A stretch of 64,000 bases of DNA. It comes from Alloalcanivorax balearicus MACL04 (GTDB lineage: Bacteria > Pseudomonadota > Gammaproteobacteria > Pseudomonadales > Alcanivoracaceae). The stretch lies in assembly GCF_025532145.1 (NCBI RefSeq), contig NZ_ARXS01000018.1, forward strand, positions 40,799 to 104,798, written 5' to 3'. Numbering within the stretch: the stretch's first letter is position 1; each line of letters begins with the position of its first letter. This document shows positions 54,006-62,194 of this stretch, piece by piece. The translations under genes were made by a program, and so were the position numbers. Under the pieces are notes generated by a model. That model ran no database searches. It had not been told where the DNA came from and saw nothing but the letters and a program-made list of their open reading frames with translations.

Positions 54006-55088
54006 CTTAACAATTACTGCCGTACGCAGCCGTGACTGCCCATAGCGGGCCATCTTGTCGAAGCCGTCGCGGGCGATGGGGATGTATTGGCAGTCCAGGG
54101 GGATCTGATCCTCCGCCGGGTCCGGGTCGTGGATGTAGAAGCATTCCCGGTCGCCGCCGGCCACCACCACCCAGTGGGGCGCTTTGCGTCCGTCCAGCCG
54201 CCAGGTGCTGATCAGCACCATGGCCACTTCACCGTTTTCCAGCGCCTGATCCAGCCGTTCGCTGCTCAATTCCGCATAGTGCAGCGGAATGGCTTGCGCC
54301 TGTGCCTGTTCGACGAAGTGATGGTGGACCGTTTCCATCACCCTTTTCTTGTGCGCATCACGCACCGAATCAAGAAACAGAGGGCCACGCTGATTGCACC
54401 AGACCTCGGCGGCGAGTCCGCGTCGGCGGGCGGCCAGGGCCAGGCCGAGCGGGTGGCAGCCGCCGTGGCCGGCGGTCATGAAGATGGTGGTGGCTTCGCG
54501 CCAGAGCAGCAGTTCCTCGCTGTCGCTGGGCGGTTCGCCCTGTAGCGCGGCACGGGCCATCATCAGGCAGGCGGGGCCGCAGGAAAAGTCGGTGCTCTGC
54601 CGGATCCATGGCACCGCCAGCCGCTCGCCGCCGTCGGGCCGGTAATGCAGCCGTTTCTGGAAACGCAGGGCGTCCTGATGGTCCTCGTAGTAGTCAGCGG
54701 TCTGGCCGAACAGCCGGTAACCGCGCCGTTCATACAAGCGGATGGCGGCGGCGTTGTCCTTGCGGACTTCCAGGCGCAGGTAAAGCCGGCGATGACGGTG
54801 CGCGTAGTGCTCGGCGGCGTCGAGCAACTGCTCGCCGAGCCCTTGGCCGCGCTGGCCGGCGTCCACCGCGATGGAGTAGAGGCGCGCCAGGCGGGTGCCG
54901 TTGTACAGCATTACCAGTGCGTAACCGACCAGACCGTGCTCTTCTTGCTCCGCCACGATCAGACCGCAAGGGCTCTGCCGCAGCCAATGGCGGAAGCTGC
55001 GGCGGGATAACCGGTCGCTGCTGAAGCAGCGTTGCTCCAGGGCGCACAGGGCGTCCAGATCGTCGGCGCGGGCGGTGCGTAATGCCAT
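53991..55088 (-). CDS. GNAT acetyltransferase fused to a C39-like peptidase domain
   Basis: A 365-residue fusion. Residues ~1-150 are a GNAT domain with the acetyl-CoA loop (VDAGQRGQGLGEQLL). Residues ~155-360 are a peptidase C39-like domain with FSCGPACLMMARA (Cys nucleophile) and APHWVVVAGGD (His). This fusion is known next to RimK-like ATP-grasp genes, but none lies in this window. The C-terminal GNS and the stop fall inside the 7-mer repeat. It is divergent from the patatin gene. Confidence 0.85.
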   Translation of the reverse strand: MALRTARADDLDALCALEQRCFSSDRLSRRSFRHWLRQSPCGLIVAEQEEHGLVGYALVMLYNGTRLARLYSIAVDAGQRGQGLGEQLLDAAEHYAHRHRRLYLRLEVRKDNAAAIRLYERRGYRLFGQTADYYEDHQDALRFQKRLHYRPDGGERLAVPWIRQSTDFSCGPACLMMARAALQGEPPSDSEELLLWREATTIFMTAGHGGCHPLGLALAARRRGLAAEVWCNQRGPLFLDSVRDAHKKRVMETVHHHFVEQAQAQAIPLHYAELSSERLDQALENGEVAMVLISTWRLDGRKAPHWVVVAGGDRECFYIHDPDPAEDQIPLDCQYIPIARDGFDKMARYGQSRLRTAVIVKAGNS

Positions 55089-55219
55089 TTTAGCGGGTGC
55101 TCGTCAGCGGCCGCGGAAGACGGCCACGACGGCAGCATAAGACAGCCGAAACAGTGACGCCAGCGGATGACGCTGAGGCGCGCCAAAGGCATACTGAGGC
55201 GCTTCGAGGAGAACCATTC

Positions 55220-56362
55220 ATGGCATCACCAACGCCCCCGGTGCGGGGGTTGATATTGTCCGGTGGCGGCGCTCGCGCCGCCTATCAGGTCGGGGTATTG
55301 CGCGCGGTGGCGGAAATGCTGCCGGCGCAGTCGCCCAATCCGTTTCCGATCATTTGCGGCACCTCCGCCGGCGCCATCAACGCCGCCGGTCTGGCCGCCG
55401 GGGCTCACAACTACGCCACCGCGGTGCACAGCCTGGACCGGGTGTGGTCCAACATGACCGCCGAGCAGGTTTACCGCACCGATATTTTCGCGTTCACCAG
55501 CAGTCTGTTGCGCTGGATGTTTTCCGCCGCCACCGGTGGCCAGGCCAAGACCCGCAGCGCCTTGCTTGACAATACGCCGCTGAAACGGCTGCTGCGCTTG
55601 CTGATCAATTTCCAGCGTATTGGCGACAGCGTGGACAAGGGCCATTTGCGGGCGTTGTCGATCACCGCGTCCAGTTACGCCACCGGCGAATCGGTATCGT
55701 TTTTCCAGGGCGCCGATGATCTGCAGGAATGGACCCGGGCCCGCCGCCTCGGGCGCCGCTCCGTGATCGGTGTGCAGCACATGCTGGCCTCGGCGGCGAT
55801 TCCGCTACTGTTTCCGGCGGAGCAGGTGGACGGCAGTTTTTACGGCGACGGCGCGGTACGCCAACTGGCCCCGGTGAGCCCGGCATTGCATCTGGGCGCC
55901 AACCGCCTGTTGGTGATCGGCGTGTCCGGCGGCAACAGTCCGGGACAGCAACAGGCGCTCAGCGGCTATCCCTCCCTGGCCCAGGTGCTCGGGCATGTGT
56001 TGAACAGCGTGTTCGTCGATACCCTGGAGGGGGACGTGGAACGGCTCGAACGCATCAATAACACCCTGGCCGTCACCGACGCTGGCCAGAGGCGTCAGCG
56101 CGGCATCCAACTGCGGCCCGTGGACGTTCTGAAGATCTATCCCTCCGAGCCCATCGACGAGATCGCGGGCCGGCATTCGCGCGAGTTGCCGCGCACTTTG
56201 CGGTTCTTCTTGCGCGGTTCCGGTGCAACCCGTTCGCCGGGTGCCGGCGCGCTTAGCTATTTGCTGTTCGAGCCCGGCTTTACCCGCGAACTGATCGAGC
56301 TGGGTTATCGGGACGCGATGGCCAGGGAGCAGGAAATCCGCGACTTCTTCAAGGATCCCTGA
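55220..56362 (+). CDS. Patatin-like phospholipase
   Basis: A 380-residue patatin-family lipase with a Ser-Asp dyad: oxyanion GGGARAAY at 15-22, GTSAG with Ser49, and DGA with Asp210. It hydrolyses acyl esters of lipids. No signal peptide, so probably cytoplasmic or peripheral at the membrane. The ATG at 55220 follows GAGGAGAACC; the open frame to 55097 is not supported. It overlaps a convergent glycerophosphodiesterase gene by 14 bp. Confidence 0.92.
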   Translation: MASPTPPVRGLILSGGGARAAYQVGVLRAVAEMLPAQSPNPFPIICGTSAGAINAAGLAAGAHNYATAVHSLDRVWSNMTAEQVYRTDIFAFTSSLLRWMFSAATGGQAKTRSALLDNTPLKRLLRLLINFQRIGDSVDKGHLRALSITASSYATGESVSFFQGADDLQEWTRARRLGRRSVIGVQHMLASAAIPLLFPAEQVDGSFYGDGAVRQLAPVSPALHLGANRLLVIGVSGGNSPGQQQALSGYPSLAQVLGHVLNSVFVDTLEGDVERLERINNTLAVTDAGQRRQRGIQLRPVDVLKIYPSEPIDEIAGRHSRELPRTLRFFLRGSGATRSPGAGALSYLLFEPGFTRELIELGYRDAMAREQEIRDFFKDP

Positions 56363-57149
56363 GACTCGGGTCCAGCTCGGCCTGGGCGGCGGGGGCCGCC
56401 GCGTGGTGTTGACCCTTGCCGCGAAAGTGGGCCAGGAAGCTGGTGGGAAAGTCGGTGATGATGCCGTCCACGCCCAGCCGCGCCAGCCGTTCCGCCTCAT
56501 TGAGATCGTTGACGGTCCAGGTGGAGACCTTGAGTCCACGCCGGCGGGCGCTGCGCATCAGCCGCGGCGAGACCAGACTGTGGTGGGGCATCAGCCAGCG
56601 GCAGCCGAGCGCGGCGGCGCGCCGGGTGGGCTGTTGATAGCGGTATTCGCTGACATAGCCGCGATCAAGATGCGGGGCCATGGTGGCGACCATGCGCAGG
56701 AAGCCGGTATGGCTGGAGGTGATCACCACCCGCTCACGCAGACCGTCCTGGTCGATCATATGCGTCAACTGATGGGCCAATTGGTGCAGGATGGCACGGT
56801 CGGCACCCTTCACCTCGAACTGAAAGCGCATGGCCGGCCCACACAGAGCCACCACTTCGCGCAGCGAGGGCACACCCACGGTGCTGTGCCAACCGGGTGT
56901 GTTGACACGGGCGTCCATCAGATTGAGCTGGGCCAGGGTGAAATGCCGGGCGTGGCCTTTCTGGCCGGTGGTGCGCTTCAGGTCACTGTCGTGCAGAACG
57001 ATCAGATGGCCATCGGCGGAAAGGCGCACATCCAGCTCGATCTCTCCGGCGCCCGCCGCCACCGCCACCTGAAAGCCCGCCAGGGTGTTCTCCGGCGCTT
57101 CGCCACGGGCGCCGCGATGGCCGACGATGGTGGGGAAGGGCTGGGACAT
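56349..57149 (-). CDS. Glycerophosphodiester phosphodiesterase
   Basis: A 266-residue GDPD TIM barrel: GHRGARGEAPENTLAGF (His11, Arg12, Glu20), EIELDVRLS and the VLHDSDLKRTT motif (His53, Asp54) are all present. No signal peptide, so cytoplasmic (UgpQ-like). It releases glycerol-3-phosphate from deacylated phospholipids, fitting the patatin gene it overlaps convergently by 14 bp. Confidence 0.93.
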   Translation of the reverse strand: MSQPFPTIVGHRGARGEAPENTLAGFQVAVAAGAGEIELDVRLSADGHLIVLHDSDLKRTTGQKGHARHFTLAQLNLMDARVNTPGWHSTVGVPSLREVVALCGPAMRFQFEVKGADRAILHQLAHQLTHMIDQDGLRERVVITSSHTGFLRMVATMAPHLDRGYVSEYRYQQPTRRAAALGCRWLMPHHSLVSPRLMRSARRRGLKVSTWTVNDLNEAERLARLGVDGIITDFPTSFLAHFRGKGQHHAAAPAAQAELDPSLRDP

Positions 57150-57327
57150 GGCGGGTATCCTGTACGGCCTGATGAAAAAATTGCCCGGAGCAATAAAAAA
57201 GCTGGCGGCATTGTGCAGCGCGCTGGGGAACGCCGCAAGCGTCGGCGCGGGGGTTGCAAAACGTCATAAAACGGTCATTCTTGAACCCTAGGATCACCGC
57301 GAATGGCGTGAATCGGGAAACCTCCAT

Positions 57328-58494
57328 ATGTGGCATGTGGCCAAACTGTACGGGCGGTTGTTCCTGAAATCCTGGAACCCGGATTATCAGGGCAGGGTGA
57401 GTGGTTGGTCGCCGCGACGGCTACTGGCCATGGCGCTGTTCTGGCCCGCTTTCTTGCTGCTGCAGACAATCAACGGCCTGGCTTTGCTGCTGGATCGGGT
57501 GCTGTTTCCCCGTTATCGCCAGATCGCCGTGCGCGAGCCGCTGTTCGTGGTGGGTATTCCGCGCAGTGGCACCACTTTTTTGCATCGCCTGCTGGCCGGC
57601 GATGACCAGCGTTTCACCACCACCTCCCTGTGGGAACTGATTTTCGCGCCCTCCATCAGCCAGCGTTACCTGTTTCACGGCATCGGCCTCCTGGACCGCC
57701 GGCTCGGTCAGCCGCTGGGCCGGCTGCTGGCCTGGCTGGAGCGGCGGCTGCTCGGTGGTCTGGATGATATTCACAAGACCGGGCTGCGTGATCCGGAGGA
57801 GGATTACCTGGCGCTGCTACCGGTGCTGGGCTGTTTCCTGCTGGTGCTGGTGGTGCCGGACGAGCGCCTCTGGCGCCTGACGTTCGCCGACCGTGATCTG
57901 CCAGTGCGGGAAAAACGCCGGATCATGGCGGCCTACCGCCGGTTCGTGCAGCGGCACCTGTATTTCCATGGCGAGGACCGGGTGTTCCTGTCCAAGAACC
58001 CCTCGTTCACGCCCTGGATCCAGGCCTTGGCGGAGACCTTTCCGGATGCCCGTTTCATCGGCTGTCTGCGTAACCCCACTCAATCGGTACCCTCACAGAT
58101 CAACTCCATCGTCGTCGGCGCCCGCCTTTTCGACGGCCGTGACACCGCCGCCTACTGGCGTGAGGGTTTCATGGCGATGCTCGATTACTACTACCGTCAC
58201 CTGCTCGACAGCCTCGACGCGCTGCCGCAATCCCGTCAGGCGCTGTCGGTAATGGAGTCACTCGCCGCTGATCCGCGGGACACGGTGGAAGCGTTCTACC
58301 GGCGCTTCGGTTGGACGCCTTCGCAGGAGTACCAGAGCTATCTCACCGCCGAGTCGGAACGTGCCCGGCGTTATCGCAGCGGTCATCATTACGATGCCCG
58401 CGAACTGGGGCTGGAGGTGGAGCCGTTGCGGCGCACCTTTGGCTGGGTTTATCAGCGCTTTTCATTCCCGTTGCCGGAAGGAGAGAGTGGATGA
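57328..58494 (+). CDS. Sulfotransferase-family protein
   Basis: A 388-residue protein of the PAPS-dependent sulfotransferase type. The 5'-phosphosulfate loop VGIPRSGTTFLHRLL (PRSGTT at 78-83) and the 3'-phosphate region FIGCLRNPTQSVPS are visible. Residues ~31-57 are a hydrophobic segment that could anchor it in the membrane. Acceptor unknown. A glycosyltransferase and a deacetylase-like gene follow, so a sulfated glycolipid is possible (inference). The ATG follows a weak ribosome site. Confidence 0.85.
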   Translation: MWHVAKLYGRLFLKSWNPDYQGRVSGWSPRRLLAMALFWPAFLLLQTINGLALLLDRVLFPRYRQIAVREPLFVVGIPRSGTTFLHRLLAGDDQRFTTTSLWELIFAPSISQRYLFHGIGLLDRRLGQPLGRLLAWLERRLLGGLDDIHKTGLRDPEEDYLALLPVLGCFLLVLVVPDERLWRLTFADRDLPVREKRRIMAAYRRFVQRHLYFHGEDRVFLSKNPSFTPWIQALAETFPDARFIGCLRNPTQSVPSQINSIVVGARLFDGRDTAAYWREGFMAMLDYYYRHLLDSLDALPQSRQALSVMESLAADPRDTVEAFYRRFGWTPSQEYQSYLTAESERARRYRSGHHYDARELGLEVEPLRRTFGWVYQRFSFPLPEGESG

Positions 58495-58612
58495 AAGTGG
58501 ATTGTCACAAAATCGACATCGGCTCTCACCATACTGTGCCCGCGAACACGCATCGCCCTGGTATCGTCACGATGATGTGCCAGCGCGATGCGTATTCACG
58601 AGGCAAAGTCCT

Positions 58613-59788
58613 ATGGTGAAACAAAGCGATTTACGCGTGCTGTTCGTCGTCGACGCCATGAAGGGACGCAATGGGGTCGGTGCCTACTTCCAGGATCTGG
58701 TGGCGCATTTGCAGGATCGGGTGGCGCGGGTGGAACTGGTCTCGCCCAGCCTCGAGGATCCGCACCCCTGTCAGGGGGCGTCCATTCCCATTCCCGGCGA
58801 TGCCACCCAGCGGCTTTTCTTTCCCAAAATGCGTGAGTTGACCGCGCTGATGTGGGAAATGAAGCCCCATGTGGTGGTGATCCCCGGTCCCGGGATCTTT
58901 TCCTTGGGGGCCTATTGGGCCGCCGGCAAGTTGGGGATTCCCGTCTGTGTCACCTTCCAGACCGATTACGACAAGCTGGTGCGGCTCTATTGGGGGCCGC
59001 GCCTGGCGCGTCTGGCCGGCGGTTTTCTGAACTGGCTGAATCGGACGTTGTTCCGTGGCAGCAGCGCGGTGGTGACTATCAGCGAGGACATGCTGGCCAA
59101 GGCGCGACAGGCAGGCGCCCGCCATCCGCAACTGGTGGGCACGCCGCTGGCGCCGGAATTCGTGCACACGCCGGTGACGCCGCTGGCCGACACGGTGTCC
59201 TCGGTGCTGTATGTAGGCCGGCTGGCGGCGGAGAAGAACATTGACCGCTTCCTGGAACTGGCGGCGGCCCGCCCGGAGATGACCTTCACCGTGGCCGGGG
59301 ACGGCCCCCAGCGGGACAAAGTGGAGGCCGCCGCCGAACGCTATCCGAACCTGCGGTATCTGGGCTGGTGCGATCGCGCCACCGTGGTGCGGGCATTGGA
59401 TGACGCCCAGGTGCTGATCCTGCCTTCCACGGTGGAAGCGTTCGGCACCGTGGCGCTGGAAGCGCTGGCCCGGGAGCGTCTGGTGATCACGGCGCCGGCC
59501 TGCGGTATCAATCAATGGCCGGCGCTGGGGGCCGCGCTGGTGGTGCAGGGCCGCGATCAGAGTCTGGCGCAGGCGTTGGCGGAGCTGGAGGCGAAAAGCG
59601 TCGGCAGCCGGACGCTGCGTGCCCGTAGCGGCCGTTCCGCCGCCGTGCTGATGAACGAACAGGCGGTGGGGCACTGGCTGCGGGTGCTGGAACAGTGCGC
59701 CGGCCAGGCCCAATCGTTGCCGAAGCCGTGGCCGTCGCCGACCCTGGCGCTGTTGCGGCGGCTTTCCACTCAGGCACGGGTGAGTTGA
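58613..59788 (+). CDS. GT4-like glycosyltransferase
   Basis: A 391-residue GT-B glycosyltransferase: DLRVLFVVDAMKGRNGVGAYF opens the acceptor domain; the donor-binding domain has LYVGRLAAEKNIDRFLELA, VAGDGPQRDKVEAA and LPSTVEAFGTVALEALA. It resembles diacylglycerol or mannose-type GT4 enzymes, but the substrate cannot be told. The ATG at 58613 gives the family start; the open frame back to 58361 lies inside the sulfotransferase gene. Overlaps the next gene by one base. Confidence 0.88.
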   Translation: MVKQSDLRVLFVVDAMKGRNGVGAYFQDLVAHLQDRVARVELVSPSLEDPHPCQGASIPIPGDATQRLFFPKMRELTALMWEMKPHVVVIPGPGIFSLGAYWAAGKLGIPVCVTFQTDYDKLVRLYWGPRLARLAGGFLNWLNRTLFRGSSAVVTISEDMLAKARQAGARHPQLVGTPLAPEFVHTPVTPLADTVSSVLYVGRLAAEKNIDRFLELAAARPEMTFTVAGDGPQRDKVEAAAERYPNLRYLGWCDRATVVRALDDAQVLILPSTVEAFGTVALEALARERLVITAPACGINQWPALGAALVVQGRDQSLAQALAELEAKSVGSRTLRARSGRSAAVLMNEQAVGHWLRVLEQCAGQAQSLPKPWPSPTLALLRRLSTQARVS

Positions 59789-60492
59789 TGGCTCCGGTTC
59801 TGGTTTCGGTGCATGACGTGATGCCAGAGACCCGCGCCGCGGTGTCGTCGCTGCTGGCCGTGCTGGACGGGCTGCCGGCGCAAGCGGTGACCCTGCTGGT
59901 GGTGCCGGGTCGGGACTGGAGCGATGACGACCTTTCCTGGCTGCGTGGTCTGGCGGCGCGCGGGTACCCGCTGGCCGGCCATGGCTGGCGCCATCGCTGC
60001 GATCCTCCCCGAAGTCTCTATCATCGTGCGCACAGCGCGCTGCTGTCGCGCGATGTGGCCGAGCATCTGTCCCTGGATGGCGAGGGCGTGGCCGCTCTGA
60101 TCGGGGAGTGCCATGACTGGTTTGGGCGACACCGGGTTCCGGTCAGTGATCTGTACGTGCCGCCGGCCTGGGCGCTGGGTGCGCTGTCGCGGCGGCGGCG
60201 TGCACAGCTGCCATTCCGTTACCTTGAGACCCTGACCGGTATCCACGATCTGCGCGAGGATCGCTTCCGGCTGTTGCCGTTGCTGGGGTACGAAGCGGAC
60301 ACCCCTGGCCGTGCCCGTGTGTTGCGCCTGTGCAACGCGATTAATCGCGGTCTCGCCGCCGTTACCGGCACGCCGCTGCGTCTGTCTATTCACCCTTTTG
60401 ATCTGGATTACCACCTGCGCAGCGATCTGCTTTCCGACATCGCCCGGGTCGAACGGCCGTTGGCCTATGACGCCTCGGTCTGGTCACGCTGA
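59788..60492 (+). CDS. DUF2334-like polysaccharide deacetylase-family protein
   Basis: A 234-residue protein that opens LVSVHDVMPETRAAVSSLL with the Asp of an NodB/DUF2334-like fold; LAGHGWRHRC and HPFDLDYHLR hold further likely metal ligands. It starts on the A of the glycosyltransferase stop (TGATG), so it is translationally coupled. Substrate unknown; the pairing with the GT4 enzyme suggests joint action on an envelope glycoconjugate. Confidence 0.85.
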   Translation: MAPVLVSVHDVMPETRAAVSSLLAVLDGLPAQAVTLLVVPGRDWSDDDLSWLRGLAARGYPLAGHGWRHRCDPPRSLYHRAHSALLSRDVAEHLSLDGEGVAALIGECHDWFGRHRVPVSDLYVPPAWALGALSRRRRAQLPFRYLETLTGIHDLREDRFRLLPLLGYEADTPGRARVLRLCNAINRGLAAVTGTPLRLSIHPFDLDYHLRSDLLSDIARVERPLAYDASVWSR

Positions 60493-60544
60493 GGCCTCAG
60501 ACGCCTTCTATTTGCTGTTGGTTCGTTTCCCTCCATCGGGGACA

Positions 60545-60652
60545 GCGGAGGCGCGTTACGCTTTCGCGGGAACGCCGTGAATACGTCCCTGTAGGCTCCC
60601 GGTCGAACGTCCCTGTTCGACAGGGTCCCGCAAAAGCGTAACGCGCCTCCGC
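60545..60652 (-). repeat. Long hairpin element, copy 1 (conserved core, variable stem)
   Basis: A 20-bp perfect outer stem (60545-60564 with 60633-60652, GCGGAGGCGCGTTACGCTTT and its complement) extends to 27 bp with one mismatch. Inside lies a core holding GAATACGTCCCTGTAGGCTC and a small GTCGAAC/GTTCGAC hairpin. The core is inverted relative to copy 2. Confidence 0.9.
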
Positions 60653-60782
60653 TTCGAGGTAACCAGCGGGCCTGCGTGTCCTTCCAGCCGCTCCCGAAAA
60701 CCACGATGCGCTGATAACGCGTTCTCTCCTTTCCCAAAAGGTTCATCGTTGTTCGGGCCCGGAACGTTGCAGTTCACTCGAA

Positions 60783-60890
60783 GCGGCTCTGTACGGAGGC
60801 CTTCCGGGACCCTGTTTGACAGGGACGTCAAACCGGGAGCCTACAGGGACGTATTCACGGCGATCCCGGAAGGCCTCCGTACAGAGCCGC
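60783..60890 (+). repeat. Long hairpin element, copy 2 (conserved core, variable stem)
   Basis: A perfect 27-bp outer stem (60783-60809 with 60864-60890, starting GCGGCTCTGTACGGAGGCCT). The core contains GAGCCTACAGGGACGTATTC, the reverse complement of copy 1's core, plus a small hairpin. The stem sequence is unrelated to that of copy 1 in its outer half. Confidence 0.9.
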
Positions 60891-61063
60891 GCCTCGATGG
60901 AGGTAATTATCTCCGTTATTTGGCGATGAACCTTACATTTTCACAACACAGTTGCCGGTTTCGATAACCCTGCTGTCATCGGGACAACATGGGGCGCACT
61001 TAAAGTGCCGCTGGTTTTAAACCTGGAACCATGGTGCCTGGGCAGGGCAAGGAGTAATCGGCG

Positions 61064-62194
61064 GTGGAACAAGGTAGCGGGATCAATCGATGGCTTGGCC
61101 TGGGGCTGTTGCTGCTGGCGCTTGCCGGTTGCGGAGGTGGAGGTGGTTCGGGGGGCGCCGGCCAGCCGGATGACGGTGGTGGTGACCCGGGCACGCCGCC
61201 GGGGCAGGGGAACCCGGACCCTGAGCCGGAACCTGAACCTGAACCAGAGCCTGAGCCGGTCTATTTTGACCCGGAGTGGCGTAACGAGCCGCTGCCCGCG
61301 GCGCCGCTGGAGGCGCCGCGGGGTCAGTGGCTGGCCACCGACACCCATGTCCATACCGATCATTCCTCGGACGGTTCCATGTGGCGTCAGGCCAGCGATG
61401 ATGCCTTGCCCGGCAATGTGGCGGCGGCCGATCAGATCGGCCAGGCGGTACGACAGGACCTGGATTTCCTGGCTTTGACCGACCATCGCACCTATGACCA
61501 GCACTGGGACCCGCTGTGGACCTCCGGCGATTTGCTGTTAATCCCCGGAGAGGAGGCCAATGGCCGGCCCCACGCCAATGTTTTCGGCGCCGTGGATACC
61601 ATCCTGGATGGCATGGATGGCGCTGAAGGCGCGGAGCACCGGCCTACCCAGCAGAGCCTTTGGGATGCTCACGGCCAGGGCGCGGTGTGGCAATCGAACC
61701 ATCCGGATCGGGACTGGAGCGATGACGACGGCACGCCCAATGACCATGCCAGCCTGATCGGCGGTGACCTGATCGAGGTCTGGAACATCGCCCAGGACAA
61801 GGATGCCCAGCTGGCCTACGCCGAGAGCCGCTGGAATCTGGGTCTGGAAACCGGCGTCACCGCCAGTTCCGACAACCATTTTCGCGAGCTGTGGCTGGGA
61901 TTCGGCCCGGGTACGGTGAAAACCCATGTGTTCGCTCCGGTGGTTACCGAGCGGGCGATTCTCGGGGCACTCCGGCGCGGCCATACCGTATTGAGCCAGG
62001 GCGGCGCTCTGGCCCCGTTTTTGACGCTCGAAGCGGACGCCCAGGGCGACGGCGTCTTCGAGGCGTTACCGGGCGATGCGGTGATGGCGCCGGCGGGCCA
62101 GCCGGCGGGGGCTGGCGCACCGTCTGCGGCTGTACGCGGCGCCGGGCAGGGACGCTGGGCCTTTGGCCACCTTCCGGCCTTCCTCCTCCGATGA
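61064..62194 (+). CDS. CehA/McbA-like PHP metallohydrolase lipoprotein, N-terminal part (frame broken near 62107)
   Basis: The start is GTG at 61064 after AAGGAG. A lipoprotein signal (LALAGC, Cys23) and a Gly-rich then Glu-Pro repeat linker lead to a PHP-type metallohydrolase: DTHVHTDHSSDG (His95, His97), LALTDHRTYDQHW, and ASSDNHF. Substrate unknown. The annotated stop at 62194 follows ~30 residues of unlikely Ala/Gly-rich sequence, which begin at a run of five G at 62107. With four G the frame continues into the next entry as one 892-residue protein. Confidence 0.82.
   Translation: MEQGSGINRWLGLGLLLLALAGCGGGGGSGGAGQPDDGGGDPGTPPGQGNPDPEPEPEPEPEPEPVYFDPEWRNEPLPAAPLEAPRGQWLATDTHVHTDHSSDGSMWRQASDDALPGNVAAADQIGQAVRQDLDFLALTDHRTYDQHWDPLWTSGDLLLIPGEEANGRPHANVFGAVDTILDGMDGAEGAEHRPTQQSLWDAHGQGAVWQSNHPDRDWSDDDGTPNDHASLIGGDLIEVWNIAQDKDAQLAYAESRWNLGLETGVTASSDNHFRELWLGFGPGTVKTHVFAPVVTERAILGALRRGHTVLSQGGALAPFLTLEADAQGDGVFEALPGDAVMAPAGQPAGAGAPSAAVRGAGQGRWAFGHLPAFLLR
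62107..62111 (+). other. Five-G run where the metallohydrolase frame shifts
   Basis: Removing one G joins the preceding PAGQPAG to LAHRLRLYAAPGRDAG in the downstream frame, a sensible beta-rich continuation. It may be a sequencing error, a true frameshift or a slippage switch. Confidence 0.75.

Larger units (their letters stand above)
60493..61063. other. Intergenic region with two long hairpin elements
   Basis: About 570 bp without a gene between the deacetylase-like gene and the lipoprotein metallohydrolase. It holds the inverted hairpin elements at 60545-60652 and 60783-60890. The rest (60653-60782, 60891-61063) shows nothing I can name; the promoter of the next gene is probably in the last 150 bp. 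Confidence 0.7.

Noticed and set aside
60545..60890. A pair of simple terminators
   Set aside because: Stems far exceed terminator length, no U-tract follows, and a conserved inverted core is shared.
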